From NCBI GenBank assembly GCA_015491705.1, contig WFVK01000147.1, forward strand, positions 1-8,408: a stretch of DNA of 8,408 nucleotides, read 5' to 3'. Positions within the stretch are counted from its first letter, which is position 1, and each line of letters starts with the position of its first letter. The DNA comes from Nitrospirota bacterium (lineage in GTDB: Bacteria; Nitrospirota; Thermodesulfovibrionia; UBA6902). Made by a program: the position numbers and the translations under genes. This document shows, one piece after another, positions 1 to 6,491 of this stretch. The notes beneath the pieces were generated by a model. The model made no database searches and was not told the origin of the DNA. It saw only the letters and a list, made by a program, of their open reading frames with translations.

Positions 1-448
1 AATATATAGGATTCCCGTCTTCCCTGTTTAGAGTTAACGGACGACTGCTCCATGCAAACCCAAATACAGAAGGACATTCATTTGCAACAAAACTATCGAG
101 ACCCGGCAGGTCTCTTCCGCATGCCTCCGGATTTTCCCAGTATGATTTAGGATACCATGCGCCTGTAGCTTTGATATTCACTGGGACACTCACTTCTTCT
201 AACAGGATGTCATCATAATAAAGTTTCCCGGTTCTTTCTCCTGCAGAGGTGCTTGCAGCTGTAGCTTTTGCCCAGCCAGATTCAGAGCAGAGAGCAATGG
301 GGTCTTGATATATTTCTAAAGAACACTCATATTGATCTTCTACAGACTCGTCAATAACAAATTGAAGTGATTCTGCTTCAAGCCGGCCAGGGATGATGAT
401 CAGGAAAGAGGCAGTCAACGATATGATAATTGCTTGTATTTTCTTCAT
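1..448 (-). CDS. Secreted hypothetical protein, C-terminus beyond window
   Basis: An uninterrupted reading frame of 149 codons runs from an ATG at 448 off the left edge, so the C-terminus is missing. The start is chosen because an AAGGGG ribosome binding site (456-461) lies 7 bases upstream; an ATG at 453 on the same strand is followed at once by a stop. Residues 1-25 are a typical Sec signal peptide: MKK, a hydrophobic Ile/Leu core, then a probable cleavage near GRLEAE. The mature part has four cysteines (C42, C54, C110, C125), which could form two disulfides in the periplasm, and many aromatic residues in the second half (WYPKSYW, FGFAW). I do not recognise the family. It reads away from the rest of the window, and its DNA looks more AT-rich than the receptor genes. 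That this is a real exported protein is well supported; the function is unknown. Confidence 0.75.
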   Translation of the reverse strand, partial: MKKIQAIIISLTASFLIIIPGRLEAESLQFVIDESVEDQYECSLEIYQDPIALCSESGWAKATAASTSAGERTGKLYYDDILLEEVSVPVNIKATGAWYPKSYWENPEACGRDLPGLDSFVANECPSVFGFAWSSRPLTLNREDGNPIY

Positions 449-478
449 CTCATGTCCCCTTTTCTTTTTTCTGCATAG

Positions 479-506
479 ATGATAAGAATTTGCTTTGGTA
501 TGTTAA
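479..506 (-). promoter_or_regulatory. Possible sigma-70-type promoter for the secreted protein gene
   Basis: On the minus strand, TTAACA (501-506) and TATCAT (479-484) are separated by 16 bases. Transcription would start near 472, giving a leader of about 24 bases before the ATG at 448 that includes its ribosome binding site. The -10 box is imperfect and the region is AT-rich, so chance matches are easy. Confidence 0.3.
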
Positions 507-609
507 AATCATAACTCAAAAAACCGGAATAATCCAGCAGTTTTTTTTAATTTTGCCGGCTATGAATCATTTCTTCCGGGCGCAACCTGCAGTGAATTTA
601 CAGCATGGT

Positions 610-637
610 TTGGCAATTTTACAGGTTATTTTATTTT
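610..637 (+). promoter_or_regulatory. Possible promoter for the 42-residue cysteine protein
   Basis: TTGGCA (610-615) and TATTTT (632-637) are 16 bases apart, just upstream of the GTG at 655. The -35 box differs from TTGACA at one position and the -10 box is weak. Transcription would start near 644, leaving a leader of about 11 bases. The rest of 449-654 is AT-rich; I see no other gene in it. Confidence 0.25.
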
Positions 638-654
638 CAAGGTTTTAATAAACC

Positions 655-783
655 GTGGCAAAAAGAAAATATATCGGAAAACAGGGAAGTAAAAGAAGAT
701 CTTCAAAAAATCAACTCTCAACTATATGCATAAATAAAGACTGTAAAGGGTTTGAGGCCTGTCCCGGATTTCAGTGCAAATAA
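655..783 (+). CDS. Small four-cysteine protein, 42 residues
   Basis: A short frame runs from GTG at 655 to TAA at 781-783, with an in-frame TAA at 649-651 just upstream, so GTG 655 is the only early start. The product has a strongly basic N-terminal half (about ten Lys/Arg in the first 20 residues). Its C-terminal half carries cysteines at 25, 30, 36 and 41, in the pattern C-x4-C-x5-C-x4-C with the stretch CKGFEACPGFQC. Four regularly spaced cysteines next to Gly/Pro/Phe residues suggest a small zinc- or Fe-S-binding knuckle in a cytoplasmic protein; there is no signal peptide. From memory, short Lys-rich proteins ending in a CKGF-x-x-CPG-like motif occur as unnamed small proteins in anaerobic bacteria, but I cannot verify this. 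The weak point is translation: AAGG at 639-642 lies 12 bases before the GTG, which is far. It could instead be a chance frame. Confidence 0.5.
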   Translation: MAKRKYIGKQGSKRRSSKNQLSTICINKDCKGFEACPGFQCK

Positions 784-846
784 AAAACAGTCAAAACCGG
801 AAACACTCCCTGCCCAATCAAAAACATCATGAGAAAAGTTTGCCTA

Positions 847-855
847 TGCTATAAT
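847..855 (+). promoter_or_regulatory. Extended -10 promoter for the ATPase gene
   Basis: TGCTATAAT is a perfect extended -10 element (TG-N-TATAAT), with no good -35 box 17 bases upstream, as expected for this promoter class. With the usual spacing, transcription would start around 862, only about 7 bases before the ATG at 869. The mRNA would be nearly leaderless, which fits the lack of any Shine-Dalgarno sequence there. Confidence 0.6.
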
Positions 856-868
856 TTTCACAAACTCA

Positions 869-1989
869 ATGAACCCTGATAAAAAGACAAAGATAATTTT
901 TTCTGTCGGCGGTGGAAAAGGAGGTGTCGGGAAAAGCATTTTTTCCGTTGCCTTCGGTACCGTGCTTGCCGGAGAAGGTCATAATGTCGCTCTTGTAGAC
1001 CTCGATCTCGGCACTGCCAACCTGCACACCTATCTCGGCATAATCAAAAAGACGCCGACCATTGCTGATTTTATACTAAAGAAGACCCCCTCGCTTAAGG
1101 ATATACTGCTTGAGACATCCCGGAAAAACCTGAGGATTATAAGCGGAGCCGAATTTGTGCCGGGTATGGCAAATCCCGCCCACTGGATGAAACTGAAGAT
1201 AATGAGACACATAAAGGCCCTGCCGGCGGATTTAATTATCATCGATCTCGGGGCAGGCGTTCACTTCAATACCCTGGATTTCTTCGGCGTGTCCGACAGG
1301 GGCATTGTAATCACTGCGCCTGAACCGGGAGCTGTAATTAATGCCTACAGCTTTATAAAAGGCGCCCTCTTCAAAAGCTTCATAATGTCTTCAGGAAACA
1401 TCCCGTGCTCGGGCCTGTTATCGATTCTGAAACGAAAAAAACAGCAGAGGAAAAGAGATTTACTCTTGAGGGGCTTGCCGGGCAAATTAAAAACATTTCA
1501 CCCGACATGCTCCCACTGATTCAGGAGATAGAAAAAGAATTCTGTCCGGCCCTGATTATAAACAGAGTGCCTGAAGCACAGAAACATTTACTTGTAAAGA
1601 ATCTCATCTCCCTTTGTGTTAAAAAACTCGGCGTCAACATTGAATATATTGGAAACCTCCCTGATATCCCGCTAATCACTCACTACCTGTTGAATATCCC
1701 TGATTTCCTTTATTCCCGCAACGGGAGACCCTATCTTGATTCTGTCCGGATGATTGCCGGCAAACTTGCCGGAGCCGCTGAAACAACAACCCCGGAGCAC
1801 GGGACAAAAACCGAGTTCACTGATGAAGAAGTAGAAGAGATCGTCCATTTTATGGAAGGGCTTGACAACACTGTCTTCAGCGGCACAAACAGGGATACGT
1901 GGAGACTCAGGATGTATTTCAAACCCTCGGAAGTGGTGAATTTTCTTATAAACCGCGGGGTGACACATAAGGCATTCTACAGGCAGTGA
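869..1989 (+). pseudogene. MinD/ParA-family P-loop ATPase, split by a -1 frameshift
   Basis: The first frame (from ATG 869) encodes a deviant Walker A motif GGGKGGVGKS (residues 14-23, signature Lys17, catalytic Lys22), a switch region with LVDLDLGTANLHTYLG (42-57), and a Walker B segment LIIIDLGAG (122-130, Asp126). This is the SIMIBI MinD/ParA/FlhG class of dimerising ATPases that position flagella, division sites or chemosensory cargo. At codon 169 (1373-1376, CTTCAAAAGC) the coding signal moves to the frame that ends with TGA at 1987-1989. Adding one A there gives GALF-KKLHNVFRKHP and a continuous protein of about 373 residues. As written, the first frame ends at 1519 after 48 out-of-frame residues. 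The second frame (well formed to 1989, including a charged C-terminal part with WRLRMYFKPSEVVNFL) lacks its own binding site. The gene has no FlhG-type DQAxxLR N-terminal motif, so flagellar number control is unproven. The intact downstream frame argues for a very recent lesion, a sequencing indel, or recoding. Confidence 0.8.
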
Positions 1990-2020
1990 CAAACACTGCC
2001 GATGCAGTCAGAAATTCAGG

Positions 2021-2060
2021 TAAGCGTTCAGACATCAGCTTTCAGCGGTCAGCTCTCAGC
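2021..2060 (+). repeat. Heptanucleotide TCAGCNN repeat array, left arm
   Basis: Five TCAG units start at 2028, 2035, 2042, 2049 and 2056, a period of exactly 7 bases (TCAGACA, TCAGCTT, TCAGCGG, TCAGCTC, TCAGCTT). A leading TAAGCGT at 2021-2027 is shared with the right arm. The array lies between the stop codons of two convergent genes. Short tandem heptamers of this kind are known from intergenic DNA of several bacterial groups. Confidence 0.8.
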
Positions 2061-2111
2061 TTTAAAAAAATAATCAGCACTCAAGGGAGGCTATAAGCAT
2101 AGATAATTCTG

Positions 2112-2129
2112 AAACTTTAGAGTTTTTTT
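2112..2129 (+). terminator. Weak candidate terminator after the ATPase gene
   Basis: AAACT (2112-2116), a TTAG loop and AGTTT (2121-2125) can form a short AT-rich stem that runs straight into a T-run ending at 2129. It sits in the loop between the two heptamer arms. The stem is only 5 base pairs, so it is marginal as an intrinsic terminator. Confidence 0.2.
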
Positions 2130-2143
2130 GTTGATAATATTAT

Positions 2144-2171
2144 TTGCTGACCGCTGATAGCTGAACGCTTA
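2144..2171 (-). repeat. Heptanucleotide TCAGCNN repeat array, right arm (inverted)
   Basis: Read on the minus strand, TAAGCGT is followed by TCAGCTA, TCAGCGG and TCAGCAA with the same 7-base period. Bases 2146-2171 are the inverted complement of 2021-2053 apart from one substitution and one extra 7-base unit in the left arm. The two arms could form a stem of about 26 base pairs around a loop of about 92 bases. Confidence 0.8.
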
Positions 2172-2175
2172 GGAA

Positions 2176-3843
2176 TTATGCAATGCTGCCGCTACCCTGT
2201 TCATCCACATCATGTTCCGGTTCCCTGCTTGACTCAGCAGAATCACGTCCGGTTTCATCTGTCTTGAACCCTGAGGTGGAGTTTTTCAGTTCTTCCGCTA
2301 TACGGGTCAGGTTGTTGACCTCGTTCAGGACTTCCTCGGACATCTTTTCAACTTCATTTGATATGATCGCTGTCTGTTCAATGTTGCTTGATACCTCGCC
2401 GGCCGCTGATGACTGCTCGTCAACCGCGGTGGCTATATGGGTCACCTCGTCGCGGACCTTCTGGACGGACTCTACGATCGAATGCAGTGAATCGCCAAGA
2501 TTTTTGATATAATCCGTTGCCTTTGTCACTTCCACCGAGGATGCTTCCATGGATTTGGTTGTCTGCTCCGACTCTTTCTGTACCATGCTGATTTTTTCCG
2601 AAATATCCGCTGTGGCCTTTATGGTATTTTCCGCAAGTTTCCTCACCTCGTCGGCGACAACCGCGAAACCCCTTCCCTGCTCCCCCGCCCTTGCCGCCTC
2701 GATGGCTGCATTGAGCGCAAGCAGATTGGTCTGGTCGGCTATGCCGTTTATGACCGTCACTATCTCACCTATCTCCGATACGCTCCTGTTGAGTTTTTCT
2801 ATCTCTGTGGCAAGCCCGACCGTGGATGTGTAAACCTGGTCTATTGTCTCCACGGCTCCGTCCGCCACTTCCCTGCCCTTACCCGCTGTCTCAATTGCGG
2901 TGGAAGAGGATTCAGCCGCCATGGCGGCATTCTGCGCTATTTCGGTGATTGTCTGGCTCATCTCTTCCGTGGCGGTGGCTGCCTGAGTTGTCTGATTATG
3001 CTGGTTACGGGCCCCCTCCGCCGTATTTTTCGCCATCTCCCTTAAGACGTCCACAGTGGATACAACCTTGCCGGATGATGCGAGAATGCCGTTTACTATA
3101 TTACGGAAGGATACGATCATTTTGTTGAAATTGCGGGCGATATCGCCTATCTCGTTGTTTTTCCCGTAGTTAACATTCACCCGCAGGTCACCCTCACCCA
3201 CGGCTATCATCTCGCGGGAGATATGGTGAAGGGGCCTTAATACACCCCTGAAGACAGCCAGAGCGGCAAAGACCATCGCAATAATCGTGATTGAGGCTGC
3301 AACTATTATAAAGTAGCCTATATTCCTCTGCAGCGATATTCGTTCTTTGCGAATGTCGGCCAGCCTTGACTGGTAGTAATTTGAAATGCCGCCTACCAGC
3401 GGCTCTATTGCATTTGCATAGGACTGGAATTCATCGAAATAAATCTCTTTCTTCAGTTCAATGTCCCCTGTTTTGACAAGCCTTGCCGCGCTCCGGAAAA
3501 GGGCCTCGGTGTTTTGGGAGAACTCCTCAATCATTTTCTTGTTCTCATCGCTCATGGACTTTATGGTCTTATGCTTTTCAAACCACTTTCCGAGGAGGCT
3601 TTCCCTATAGTCAAGGTTGCCCTCAAAAGGCCACTCGTCAAAAACATGGTCGCTTATATCGGCCGTCCAGGCGATAAGCTCGAAGTATCCCCTGTTGAGG
3701 TGGTCGTTTACCTCTATCAGGTGCATTTCTTTCTTGCCAAGGTCTTCGAGTTTAAACAGAACGAGGGCAAAACTCACGACGATGACGGCGCTCAGGGATA
3801 TGATTCCCGTTACACCTATGCCCACGCTTTTTCTCAGGGTCAT
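2176..3843 (-). CDS. Methyl-accepting chemotaxis protein, small helical sensor domain
   Basis: A chemoreceptor of 555 residues. The ATG at 3843 is chosen over a GTG at 3870 because GAAGGAG (3851-3857) lies 7 bases upstream of it. Order: membrane segment at about 8-30; periplasmic domain 31-174; second membrane segment 175-198; HAMP about 198-252; cytoplasmic coiled-coil signalling domain about 253-526; and an acidic, disordered tail ending in GSGSIA with no NWETF-type receptor-methylase tether. The hairpin tip (about 368-402) carries [19 protein letters not shown], the conserved CheA/CheW contact site. The periplasmic part is short and helical, with LLGKW at 83-87. That recalls the CxLGKW motif of zinc-binding CZB domains, but Ser82 stands where the Cys would be, and I find none of the His ligands. 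It is the last gene of the minus-strand block, 53 bases after the YtkA-like gene, and shares that gene's sigma-28 promoter. The receptor call is certain; the ligand is unknown. Confidence 0.95.
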   Translation of the reverse strand: MTLRKSVGIGVTGIISLSAVIVVSFALVLFKLEDLGKKEMHLIEVNDHLNRGYFELIAWTADISDHVFDEWPFEGNLDYRESLLGKWFEKHKTIKSMSDENKKMIEEFSQNTEALFRSAARLVKTGDIELKKEIYFDEFQSYANAIEPLVGGISNYYQSRLADIRKERISLQRNIGYFIIVAASITIIAMVFAALAVFRGVLRPLHHISREMIAVGEGDLRVNVNYGKNNEIGDIARNFNKMIVSFRNIVNGILASSGKVVSTVDVLREMAKNTAEGARNQHNQTTQAATATEEMSQTITEIAQNAAMAAESSSTAIETAGKGREVADGAVETIDQVYTSTVGLATEIEKLNRSVSEIGEIVTVINGIADQTNLLALNAAIEAARAGEQGRGFAVVADEVRKLAENTIKATADISEKISMVQKESEQTTKSMEASSVEVTKATDYIKNLGDSLHSIVESVQKVRDEVTHIATAVDEQSSAAGEVSSNIEQTAIISNEVEKMSEEVLNEVNNLTRIAEELKNSTSGFKTDETGRDSAESSREPEHDVDEQGSGSIA

Positions 3844-3850
3844 GTTTTCA

Positions 3851-3857
3851 CTCCTTC
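3851..3857 (-). promoter_or_regulatory. Ribosome binding site deciding the start of the second receptor
   Basis: GAAGGAG on the minus strand, 7 bases before ATG 3843. It rules out the GTG start nine codons upstream, which would place this site inside the coding region. Just upstream in the mRNA, TCCCCC (3883-3888) can pair with GGGGGA (3860-3865) in a 6-bp stem next to the site, which may or may not matter for translation. Confidence 0.7.
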
Positions 3858-3896
3858 TGTCCCCCTCCACCGGGATAGTGTCGGGGGAAGGGATAT

Positions 3897-4292
3897 TTAT
3901 GGTACATTTACACTGAAGGAGACTTTAGCCAGGGATTTCCCCGGCCTTTTTACATTTACACGAATATCCCATCGGCCGGACATCGAAAGGTTAACCATTG
4001 CCCTGTATATTCCACCCTTGAATTTTGCCCTTGTCTTGTAGATCATCGTGGGCATGTTTTTCATCGGGGGCATGCTGTAGTCAACCTTGATCCTTGCCTT
4101 TGTCACGGGCTTGCCTTCAGAGTCGGTCAGAATAATATTCAGGTTGTTTTTACCCTTTGCAGGCGGGTCGTTGTCCATCAGGATCTTGACCTGTAGGCCG
4201 TCCACCTCTTTGACTATCTCGTACTGCGCTGCATACAAGGTCCCGGCCAGGAAAATCGCCACGGATAAAATGATCAGCAATGCCTTTTTCAT
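3897..4292 (-). CDS. Secreted YtkA/FixH-like protein with Met-rich stretch
   Basis: A protein of 131 residues. ATG 4292 is chosen because an AAGGGGG-type binding site (4299-4307) lies 6 bases upstream and a signal peptide begins exactly there: MKK, hydrophobic core 5-18, cleavage likely after LYA (21). A longer frame reaching 4547 would run into the upstream receptor gene and lose this signal. The mature part looks like one immunoglobulin-like beta sandwich: a strand reading [12 protein letters not shown], then [22 protein letters not shown], a Met-rich loop [11 protein letters not shown] (73-83) and a C-terminal GRWDIRVNV. That pattern (Gly-Lys-Pro turn, Met-Pro-x-Met loop, closing W-x-I/V-x-V strand) matches the YtkA-like family, whose members sit in the periplasm or on the outer face, often beside metal-efflux or oxidase-assembly genes. 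Here it lies between two chemoreceptors behind a perfect sigma-28 promoter, so a role in sensing is plausible. Copper binding through the methionines is only a possibility. Confidence 0.8.
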   Translation of the reverse strand: MKKALLIILSVAIFLAGTLYAAQYEIVKEVDGLQVKILMDNDPPAKGKNNLNIILTDSEGKPVTKARIKVDYSMPPMKNMPTMIYKTRAKFKGGIYRAMVNLSMSGRWDIRVNVKRPGKSLAKVSFSVNVP

Positions 4293-4327
4293 GACATTCC
4301 CCCCCTTAATTACTTTTTTGTAGTTTC

Positions 4328-4354
4328 TTATCGGCTGTCCAGCGGGAAACTTTA
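4328..4354 (-). promoter_or_regulatory. Perfect sigma-28 (FliA) promoter
   Basis: On the minus strand TAAAGTTT (4347-4354), an 11-base spacer (4336-4346) and GCCGATAA (4328-4335) match the enterobacterial FliA consensus TAAAGTTT-N11-GCCGATAA at all 16 positions. Transcription would start near 4321, about 29 bases before the YtkA-like ATG at 4292. It should drive the YtkA-like gene and the receptor that follows it. Confidence 0.9.
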
Positions 4355-4389
4355 GCAACTTGCCCTTGGTCTTTGCCCCCTGCTCGCAT

Positions 4390-6486
4390 TCACCGCGGCT
4401 GGGGAGTCTCGGATGGTGTAGAGATGCCGGGGTCTTTTTCTGTACCGATGGGGGATGAGGCCATATCTCTTTCTGGTTGTTGAGTGACTTTGAACAGTGA
4501 TACGGACCTGAACAGATCAGATGCAAACCTTGCCACATCTTCGGCAATATCCCTGATCCCTTTTGTAAACTGCTCGGAAGATTTGGCCACAGAAGCGATA
4601 TTCTCCATGGTTGCGGATATCTGCTCCGAGGCCGCTGACTGCTCTTCTGCGGCTGTGGCTATACGTCTTACCATGTCCATGCTTTTTTCGGAGGCCTCCA
4701 CAATCTGAACAAGCGCAGATTTCGCCTGCTCGGCCAGCGCTACCCCCATTTCCACTTCCTTTATTCCAGCCTCCATGCCCTTGACGGATATTGCGGTGTT
4801 GTCCTGTGTTTTCTTTATCATCCCCGCAATCTCCTTTGTAGACTTGCTCGTACGCTCCGCGAGCTTTTTGACTTCATCGGCGACAACCGCGAACCCTCTT
4901 CCCTGCTCCCCCGCCCTTGCCGCCTCGATTGCCGCGTTGAGTGCCAGAAGGTTTGTCTGTTCTGCAATATCGTCTATCACACCGATTATATTGCCTATCT
5001 CGTTACTGTTGTTGCTGAGATCATTTATTGCGGAAGCCAGTCCGCTCACTGTATCGGATATCTTCATCATGCCTGCCACGGTCTGTTCAACGATCTTTTC
5101 ACCCTCTCTCGCGATATTGCCGGCATTCTTTGATGCCTCTGACGCATCCGTGGCATTCTTCGCTATCTCTATAACCGTCTGCGACATCTCGGTAATGGCT
5201 GTGGCGGCCTGTTCCGTCTGGTTGGTTTGATCACTGATGCCCCTGTTCAAATCCTCTGCCGCCTTTAGCTGTTTATCCGATGAGCCTTTCATGGCATGCG
5301 TCCCTGCTATTATGTTCTTGATCATGCTGCTCAGGTTCAGTACCATATTGTTTAAGGCGCCGGCCAATATACCGATCTCATCTTTCTGCTTAATATCAAG
5401 TGTCCTGGTAAAATCACCTTTTGACATATTCCCGGCAAACTCCACGGATTCGGCGATCGGGCCGGTAATGGCACGGGTGATCGACAGGGCCACGGCTATG
5501 ATGGCGGCAATACCGATGACGGCGACGATCAACATCAGCCACCTGATATAATTTACTGCGGATAGTGCCTCATCGGCGTCTATTTCCGAAATCAGGGCCC
5601 ATGTAGTGTCACCTCCTATCTTAAGAGGAGTGTATGCCGTTAGCACGCGGCCTCCGGTGTAACCGGTGATCACTCCCGAGCCGCTTTTGCCTGCCAGTGC
5701 ATATTTCACCGCGTCCGTCTCTACCTTGCCCGTCTCGGGATTCGCAAATGAGGCGGCTACTGAATGATACCGGGAGTCCCTGTGACTGTCCGAGCGCATG
5801 AGTTTATCCGTGCCCACCACGTAAGTCTCACCGCTTTTCCCCATCCCCGCACGTTCTTTCATGATGGAATTAAGTGCTTCCGGAGATATCTGAAATGCTA
5901 TGACGCCTATGATAGAGCCTGATTCACCTTTCAGCGGAGCAGCGACAAACGAAGCCGGCGTGTCTTTTAACGGGGCATACGGCGCGATGTCGGCAAAGGA
6001 GACCATGTCCGTCAGGGCCTTTTTGAATGCCTTCGCCAGGCCGGTATTTTTGTATTCACCCCTGTCAAGGTTTGCCCCGAAATCCGGGCCTTTCCTGAGG
6101 GAATATACAACGTCCCCTTTCGGGGAAATCATATAAAGGTCGTTATAGCCCTCCGCATAACTTTTTAAAATCGGGGTGTACTCTTCCGCCGCCTCGTTAT
6201 AGTCCTCCGAGTCGTAGCCCTGTGACAGCCCTATATTCTCAAATTCGGTATAGAAATCTTTCACATTATCCAGCGAGGCGATCAGCTTTATGTCCTGAAA
6301 GATGCCGGAAAACAGTTTTTCAATCTGTATCTTTTTGATTTCCCGCACCGCCTCCAGCTTCTGAACAGACTGCTGTTGCAGGGCATTACCCGAGATGTAC
6401 AGTGAAATAATGCCGGCAGCGGCAAAGGGGAGTATTCCGACGAGCAGAAACGCTGTTGTCAGCTTGGATTTAAGTGTTAGGTTCAT
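4390..6486 (-). CDS. Methyl-accepting chemotaxis protein with dCache sensor
   Basis: A chemoreceptor of 698 residues. Order: membrane segment about 10-32; large periplasmic region 33-312; second membrane segment about 314-336; HAMP about 337-391; signalling coiled coil about 392-665; and a Pro/Ser-rich tail without a methylase-binding pentapeptide. The periplasmic region has the look of a double Cache (dCache) sensor: a long leading helix, then [13 protein letters not shown] (117-129), a KNTGLAKAF helix, [21 protein letters not shown] (180-200), and a second module with [16 protein letters not shown] (219-234) and [20 protein letters not shown] (284-303). dCache domains usually bind small metabolites such as amino or organic acids; the ligand cannot be read here. 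The tip is at about 507-541. The start ATG lies 5 bases after the stop of the upstream helical-protein gene, and its AAGGGA binding site (6495-6500) overlaps the last codons of that gene, so translation is probably coupled. Confidence 0.96.
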   Translation of the reverse strand: MNLTLKSKLTTAFLLVGILPFAAAGIISLYISGNALQQQSVQKLEAVREIKKIQIEKLFSGIFQDIKLIASLDNVKDFYTEFENIGLSQGYDSEDYNEAAEEYTPILKSYAEGYNDLYMISPKGDVVYSLRKGPDFGANLDRGEYKNTGLAKAFKKALTDMVSFADIAPYAPLKDTPASFVAAPLKGESGSIIGVIAFQISPEALNSIMKERAGMGKSGETYVVGTDKLMRSDSHRDSRYHSVAASFANPETGKVETDAVKYALAGKSGSGVITGYTGGRVLTAYTPLKIGGDTTWALISEIDADEALSAVNYIRWLMLIVAVIGIAAIIAVALSITRAITGPIAESVEFAGNMSKGDFTRTLDIKQKDEIGILAGALNNMVLNLSSMIKNIIAGTHAMKGSSDKQLKAAEDLNRGISDQTNQTEQAATAITEMSQTVIEIAKNATDASEASKNAGNIAREGEKIVEQTVAGMMKISDTVSGLASAINDLSNNSNEIGNIIGVIDDIAEQTNLLALNAAIEAARAGEQGRGFAVVADEVKKLAERTSKSTKEIAGMIKKTQDNTAISVKGMEAGIKEVEMGVALAEQAKSALVQIVEASEKSMDMVRRIATAAEEQSAASEQISATMENIASVAKSSEQFTKGIRDIAEDVARFASDLFRSVSLFKVTQQPERDMASSPIGTEKDPGISTPSETPQPR

Positions 6487-6491
6487 TTTAT

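Noticed and set aside
430..648. Plus-strand frame of 72 codons in the AT-rich gap
   Set aside because: No ribosome binding site, overlaps the start and leader of the minus-strand secreted protein gene, and its low-complexity hydrophobic sequence looks like chance.
641..654. GGTTT-TAAT-AAACC hairpin
   Set aside because: Only 5 base pairs, no T-run after it; too weak to call a terminator.
743..769. Possible sigma-28 promoter on the plus strand (TAAAGGGT-N11-CCCGGATT)
   Set aside because: The -35 part matches 6 of 8 but the -10 part only 3 of 8, and it lies inside the small cysteine protein frame.
1372..1380. Programmed -1 slip directly at the CAAAAG site
   Set aside because: Re-pairing the Lys tRNA on CAA is poor and there is no X-XXY-YYZ heptamer at this point; a missing A is simpler.
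2176..3870. GTG start at 3870 for the second receptor
   Set aside because: The GAAGGAG site at 3851-3857 fits ATG 3843, and the extra nine residues are simply the translated leader.
3514..4041. Long plus-strand frame opposite the receptor and YtkA-like genes
   Set aside because: It crosses two well-supported minus-strand genes, has no binding site or recognisable domain, and comes from their codon bias.
3897..4547. Longer version of the YtkA-like gene starting at 4547
   Set aside because: It would overlap the 3' end of the dCache receptor in another frame and bury the signal peptide; ATG 4292 has both a binding site and a signal peptide.
4775..5230. Plus-strand frame opposite the signalling domain of the dCache receptor
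   Set aside because: Mirror image of the Ala/Glu-rich coiled coil; it gives a Ser/Ala/Ile-rich meaningless protein.
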